Positions 5,614 through 8,019 of a stretch of 8,019 nucleotides of DNA are shown here, piece by piece (position 1 is the stretch's first letter; every line of letters begins with the position of its first letter). The stretch covers positions 1 through 8,019 of the forward strand of contig JAURBD010000077.1 in the NCBI GenBank assembly GCA_030829155.1. Direction: 5' to 3'. Under the pieces are notes generated by a model. It searched no databases, was not told the DNA's origin, and was given only the letters and a program-made list of their open reading frames with translations. Position numbers and translations under genes: made by a program. Source of the stretch: Flavobacteriaceae bacterium (lineage in GTDB: Bacteria; Bacteroidota; Bacteroidia; Flavobacteriales; Flavobacteriaceae).

Positions 5614-7155
5614 ATGACAGACTTTGGAATAAAAGAGGCCTTACAAAAATTAGGGGTTCAAGACATAAATGAAGGGACCTCTACAGGGGCCATTCATTTT
5701 TCAAATGGAGCCCTCATCGCAAGTTATTCTCCTGTTGACGGGAAATTGATTGGGAAGGTAAAAGCAACTACAAGAGAAGATTATGAAAAGGTACTTGAAA
5801 CTGCTACCGCAGCGTTTCAGACTTTTAGAGAAGTGCCAGCCCCTCAGAGAGGAGAAATTGTACGTCAGTTTGGAAATAAATTACGAGAACTAAAAGAGCC
5901 GTTAGGAAAGTTGGTTTCTTATGAAATGGGAAAATCTTTACAAGAAGGCTATGGCGAGGTGCAAGAAATGATAGACATCTGTGACTTTGCCGTTGGATTG
6001 TCTAGACAATTAAACGGGCAAACCATCCCTTCTGAACGCCCGGGTCATGTAATGAGAGAGCAATGGCATCCTATCGGAGTTGTTGGTATTATTTCGGCAT
6101 TTAATTTTCCTGTAGCTGTTTGGGCTTGGAATACTGCCTTGGCATGGATTTGTGGAGATGTTTGTGTGTGGAAAGGATCTGAAAAAGCTCCTTTATGTGC
6201 TGTGGCTTGTCAGAATATCATTGCAGATGTTTTACAACAACACGATTTACCTGAAGGGATTTCTTGTATCATTAGTGGAGATTATACCGTGGGTGAAATG
6301 ATGACTACCGATACCCGTATTCCCTTAATATCTGCAACTGGTTCTACTCGAATGGGAAGAATTGTTGGGGCTACGGTTGCCCAACGTTTTGGAAAATCCT
6401 TATTAGAATTAGGAGGAAACAATGCCATTATTATTACGCCAACAGCAGATTTGAAAGTGGTAGTCCCAGGAGCTGTTTTTGGAGCTGTTGGAACTTGTGG
6501 ACAACGTTGTACCTCTACCCGAAGATTGATTATACATGAATCTGTATATGATAAGGTACGAGATGCGATTGTAGGAGCTTATGGGCAATTAACGATTGGA
6601 AACCCTTTAGACGAAAAGAATCATATGGGGCCTTTGATAGATCATGATGCGGTAAATACTTATTTAGCGGCCATAGAAAAAGCCAAAGCAGAAGGCGGTC
6701 ATGTATTGGTTGATGGGGGTGTATTGGAAGGCGAAGGATATGAAAGTGGCTGTTATGTAAAACCCGCGATTATTGAAGCCGAAAACCATTTTGAAATTGT
6801 ACAGCACGAAACCTTTGCACCAGTCTTATATCTAATGAAATATACAGGGGGTGTAGAAAATGCCATCAAAAAACAAAACGCTGTTGCCCAAGGCTTGTCT
6901 TCGGCCATCATGACCAATGAATTAAAAGAGGCCGAAAAGTTCTTGTCTTATGCAGGGTCTGACTGTGGGATTGCCAATGTAAACATTGGAACTTCTGGTG
7001 CCGAAATTGGGGGTGCTTTTGGAGGAGAAAAAGAAACTGGTGGCGGTCGCGAGTCTGGATCTGATGCCTGGAAAGTGTACATGCGTAGACAAACAAATAC
7101 CATTAACTATTCAGATGAATTGCCTCTAGCGCAAGGAATCAAATTTGATCTATAA
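5614..7155 (+). CDS. amaB: ALDH7-family aldehyde dehydrogenase, probable alpha-aminoadipate semialdehyde dehydrogenase
   Basis: The enzyme is expected to oxidise alpha-aminoadipate semialdehyde (in equilibrium with piperideine-6-carboxylate) to alpha-aminoadipate with NAD+, a step of lysine catabolism. The 513-residue length is typical of antiquitin/ALDH7. Catalytic parts are intact: Asn164 in A-F-N-F-P, G-S-T-R-M-G (243-248) in the cofactor site, Glu265 in E-L-G-G-N, and Cys299 in C-G-Q-R-C-T-S-T-R-R. Arg298 beside the catalytic Cys and T-S-G-A-E-I-G-G-A-F-G-G-E-K plus G-G-G-R-E-S-G-S-D-A-W-K near the C-terminus are strongly ALDH7-like and distinguish it from general ALDHs. ATG at 5614 is the first possible start, since an in-frame TAG lies at 5602. 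The gene is flanked by terminators on both sides, so it is probably monocistronic; no lysine aminotransferase or other pathway gene is adjacent. The family is firm; the exact substrate is inferred. Confidence 0.9.
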   Translation: MTDFGIKEALQKLGVQDINEGTSTGAIHFSNGALIASYSPVDGKLIGKVKATTREDYEKVLETATAAFQTFREVPAPQRGEIVRQFGNKLRELKEPLGKLVSYEMGKSLQEGYGEVQEMIDICDFAVGLSRQLNGQTIPSERPGHVMREQWHPIGVVGIISAFNFPVAVWAWNTALAWICGDVCVWKGSEKAPLCAVACQNIIADVLQQHDLPEGISCIISGDYTVGEMMTTDTRIPLISATGSTRMGRIVGATVAQRFGKSLLELGGNNAIIITPTADLKVVVPGAVFGAVGTCGQRCTSTRRLIIHESVYDKVRDAIVGAYGQLTIGNPLDEKNHMGPLIDHDAVNTYLAAIEKAKAEGGHVLVDGGVLEGEGYESGCYVKPAIIEAENHFEIVQHETFAPVLYLMKYTGGVENAIKKQNAVAQGLSSAIMTNELKEAEKFLSYAGSDCGIANVNIGTSGAEIGGAFGGEKETGGGRESGSDAWKVYMRRQTNTINYSDELPLAQGIKFDL

Positions 7156-7190
7156 TTTTTGATTCAACGTATAATTAAAACGCTTTCACT

Positions 7191-7226
7191 AAAAACCATC
7201 TGTATTCAGGTGGTTTTTTTGTTTTT
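7191..7226 (+). terminator. Intrinsic terminator after the ALDH7 gene
   Basis: AAAAACCATCTG (7191-7202), a TATT loop, and CAGGTGGTTTTT (7207-7218) form a 12-bp stem with one G-U pair. A run of T with one G follows, to 7226. It begins 36 bases after the stop codon and is a classic rho-independent terminator. Confidence 0.88.
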
Positions 7227-7281
7227 ACCTCATTTTTTTTTATCTTTTAATCACTTCAAACCCCTAAAACTTCCATGATTT

Positions 7282-7318
7282 ACACATGTGTTGCAAAAGA
7301 GAGATTTGCTAGATGTGT
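7282..7318. repeat. Two-part hairpin with palindromic arm
   Basis: ACACAT (7282-7287) pairs with ATGTGT (7313-7318), and inside it GCAAA (7293-7297) pairs with TTTGC (7305-7309). An asymmetric internal loop separates them (GTGTT against TAG). The outer left arm is also half of a perfect 10-base palindrome. Stems are short, so chance formation is possible. Confidence 0.3.
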
Positions 7319-7342
7319 TCAGAGCCCGTTGATACCATTTAT

Positions 7343-7350
7343 TAAATTTG
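7343..7350 (+). promoter_or_regulatory. Possible -7 promoter box for the truncated AT-rich gene
   Basis: TAAATTTG is an exact match to TAnnTTTG. It lies 118 bases before the ATG at 7469, so the mRNA would have a leader of about 110 bases carrying the imperfect hairpin at 7369-7422. No properly spaced -33 TTG is present (the TTG at 7329-7331 is only 11 bases away). In AT-rich DNA such a box can occur by chance. Confidence 0.25.
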
Positions 7351-7368
7351 AATAAAAACGTTAAACAA

Positions 7369-7422
7369 GAATAAAAGCTCCTGTTATCCGGAAATAGAAA
7401 CCTATAAACAGGACGTTTGTTC
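7369..7422. repeat. Long imperfect hairpin upstream of the truncated gene
   Basis: GAATAAAAGCTCCTGTT (7369-7385) pairs with AACAGGACGTTTGTTC (7407-7422). Seven perfect inner pairs (TCCTGTT/AACAGGA) are extended outward through one bulged C, one mismatch and one G-T wobble. The 21-base centre can pair further, for example GG 7390-7391 with CC 7401-7402. There is no T tract on either side, so it does not look like a terminator. It could be a leader structure or a recombination-site-like hairpin. Confidence 0.45.
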
Positions 7423-7468
7423 TCCATATAACAAGTTGCCCACAATATAAAAAAGAACAGAGAAAAAA

Positions 7469-8019
7469 ATGAAGAATAATATAGATAGTTCATTGATTTT
7501 TAATAGAAAAGTAATAATTGAATTACGTTTCATTCCAGCACCTCGTTTTCTTGATTTAAAAGGAACAATATTAGACAAAATAAACTCGCTAAATATAATC
7601 AAAGGAGCTGATTGGAGTATTGGAGATTCTGCGTTAAAAGTTTCTGACAACAAAAATGAAGAATTAATTAAAAATATTGTTCAAATAGAAATCAATCGTA
7701 TTTCATTAATTAGCTCTAAGGTAGATTCAATTGAAAAATTAGTCTCTGATTTTTCAAAACTATACGATACAATGAACGAAATTTTAGGGGAATTAACTAT
7801 TTCAAGAATTGGATGCAGAATCCAAGGAACATATAAAACTAAGTCAACTGAATTTGATAAAATCCTTAAAAACTTTAAAAACTCTTTTCCTTCACAAATT
7901 TTTCTTGAAAATTTCCCGACAAATGATTTAAGATTGCAGGTTAATTATCAAAATGGAATGTATCATCTTGGTCCAGTAAAAAAAGATGACCCTTTTTTAA
8001 TTAAAGAATTTAAAAATCC
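7469..8019 (+). CDS. Unidentified AT-rich gene, 3' end beyond the window
   Basis: An open frame runs from ATG 7469 to the window edge without a stop: 183 codons plus two bases. It is bounded upstream by an in-frame TAA at 7448, and the ATG follows a run of seven A's in A-G-A-G-A-A..., a normal flavobacterial start context. The product begins M-K-N-N-I-D-S-S. It has I-I-E-L-R-F-I-P (17-24), a charged, Ile/Leu-rich and likely helical middle (about 60-105), then L-T-I-S-R-I-G-C-R-I. No signal peptide or membrane segment is seen, so it is probably cytoplasmic. The 'P/E-x-R-F ... R-I-G-x-R' pattern faintly recalls the sporadically distributed TIGR04255 family, but I would not name it on that. Three counted lines (7501-7560, 7621-7680, 7741-7800) give 48 G/C in 180, about 27%, well below thiL and the ALDH gene, suggesting recent acquisition. 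Confidence 0.7.
   Translation, partial: MKNNIDSSLIFNRKVIIELRFIPAPRFLDLKGTILDKINSLNIIKGADWSIGDSALKVSDNKNEELIKNIVQIEINRISLISSKVDSIEKLVSDFSKLYDTMNEILGELTISRIGCRIQGTYKTKSTEFDKILKNFKNSFPSQIFLENFPTNDLRLQVNYQNGMYHLGPVKKDDPFLIKEFKN

Larger units (their letters stand above)
7227..7468. other. Gene-poor stretch with hairpins, possible accessory boundary
   Basis: This 242-base stretch has no convincing gene. Short frames exist (for example a 26-codon plus-strand frame at 7275-7355 and a minus-strand frame at 7251-7493) but none has recognisable content. It contains the palindrome ACACATGTGT (7282-7291), a two-part hairpin (7282-7318), an exact TAAATTTG box (7343-7350) and a long imperfect hairpin (7369-7422). 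Its 3' part (about 7411-7450) gives me the impression of intergenic sequence found beside accessory genes in Bacteroidota, but that is recollection only. It could hold a remnant of a lost gene or a recombination site. Confidence 0.4.

Noticed and set aside
6908..7096. 62-residue minus-strand frame inside the ALDH7 gene
   Set aside because: It is a reverse-frame shadow of conserved ALDH7 C-terminal coding sequence; its His/Gln-rich content follows from the opposite strand.
7275..7355. 26-codon plus-strand frame in the spacer (M-I-Y-T-C-V-A-K start)
   Set aside because: It is too short, with no A-rich or other start signal, and overlaps the putative hairpin. It could be a gene remnant but cannot be supported.
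7360..7445. Integron attC site
   Set aside because: GTTAAAC at 7360-7366 fits GTTRRRY, but the hairpin lies on its 3' side and no matching RYYYAAC core is found at the opposite end, so the required attC order is not met.
7251..7493. 80-residue minus-strand open frame
   Set aside because: It overlaps the start of the plus-strand gene, has low-complexity Phe/Leu content from AT-rich DNA, and shows no recognisable family, promoter or start context.
7402..7653. 83-residue minus-strand open frame
   Set aside because: It lies antisense to the longer, better supported plus-strand frame starting at 7469 and looks like its shadow.

Overview
The window comes from a low-GC member of the Bacteroidota, most likely a marine-type Flavobacteriaceae. 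Four signs point there. One secreted protein ends in a type IX secretion (T9SS) type A sorting domain. Two lipoproteins carry an acidic or Lys/Glu stretch just after the lipobox cysteine. Several promoters fit the Bacteroidota -7 consensus TAnnTTTG. Start codons follow A-rich leaders with no Shine-Dalgarno sequence. No RNA gene, CRISPR array, insertion sequence or recognisable phage gene was found.

Layout. Positions 18-2828 (minus strand) are a two-gene operon with a 6-base gap. The first gene encodes a T9SS-exported choice-of-anchor B / LVIVD-repeat protein. The second encodes a lipoprotein with seven repeats of about 58 residues. Both are predicted here to be seven-bladed beta-propellers placed at the cell surface by two different routes. 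Divergent from this operon, thiL (2911-3960, plus) makes thiamine diphosphate and appears to have an almost leaderless mRNA. Tail to tail with it, only 3 bases away, lies a stand-alone LuxE-family acyl-activating protein (3964-4938, minus), also with a very short predicted leader. Divergent from that is a small lipoprotein of unknown function (5025-5465), closed by a perfect 17-bp hairpin. Next is an ALDH7-family dehydrogenase (amaB-like, 5614-7155), closed by a clear intrinsic terminator (7191-7226).

After that terminator the character changes. About 240 bases have no convincing gene but hold a palindrome and two imperfect hairpins. They are followed by the first 183 codons of an AT-rich gene (7469 to the window edge, about 27% GC in the lines counted, against about 40-43% in lines of thiL and amaB). 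This gene has no stop inside the window. The segment is the best candidate for accessory or horizontally acquired DNA.

The housekeeping genes do not form one pathway: thiL (cofactor synthesis), the ALDH7 enzyme (probably lysine/aminoadipate catabolism) and the surface proteins look independently transcribed. No complete new system is evident. The items most worth following are the 7227-8019 segment, the two-propeller operon and the orphan LuxE-like protein.
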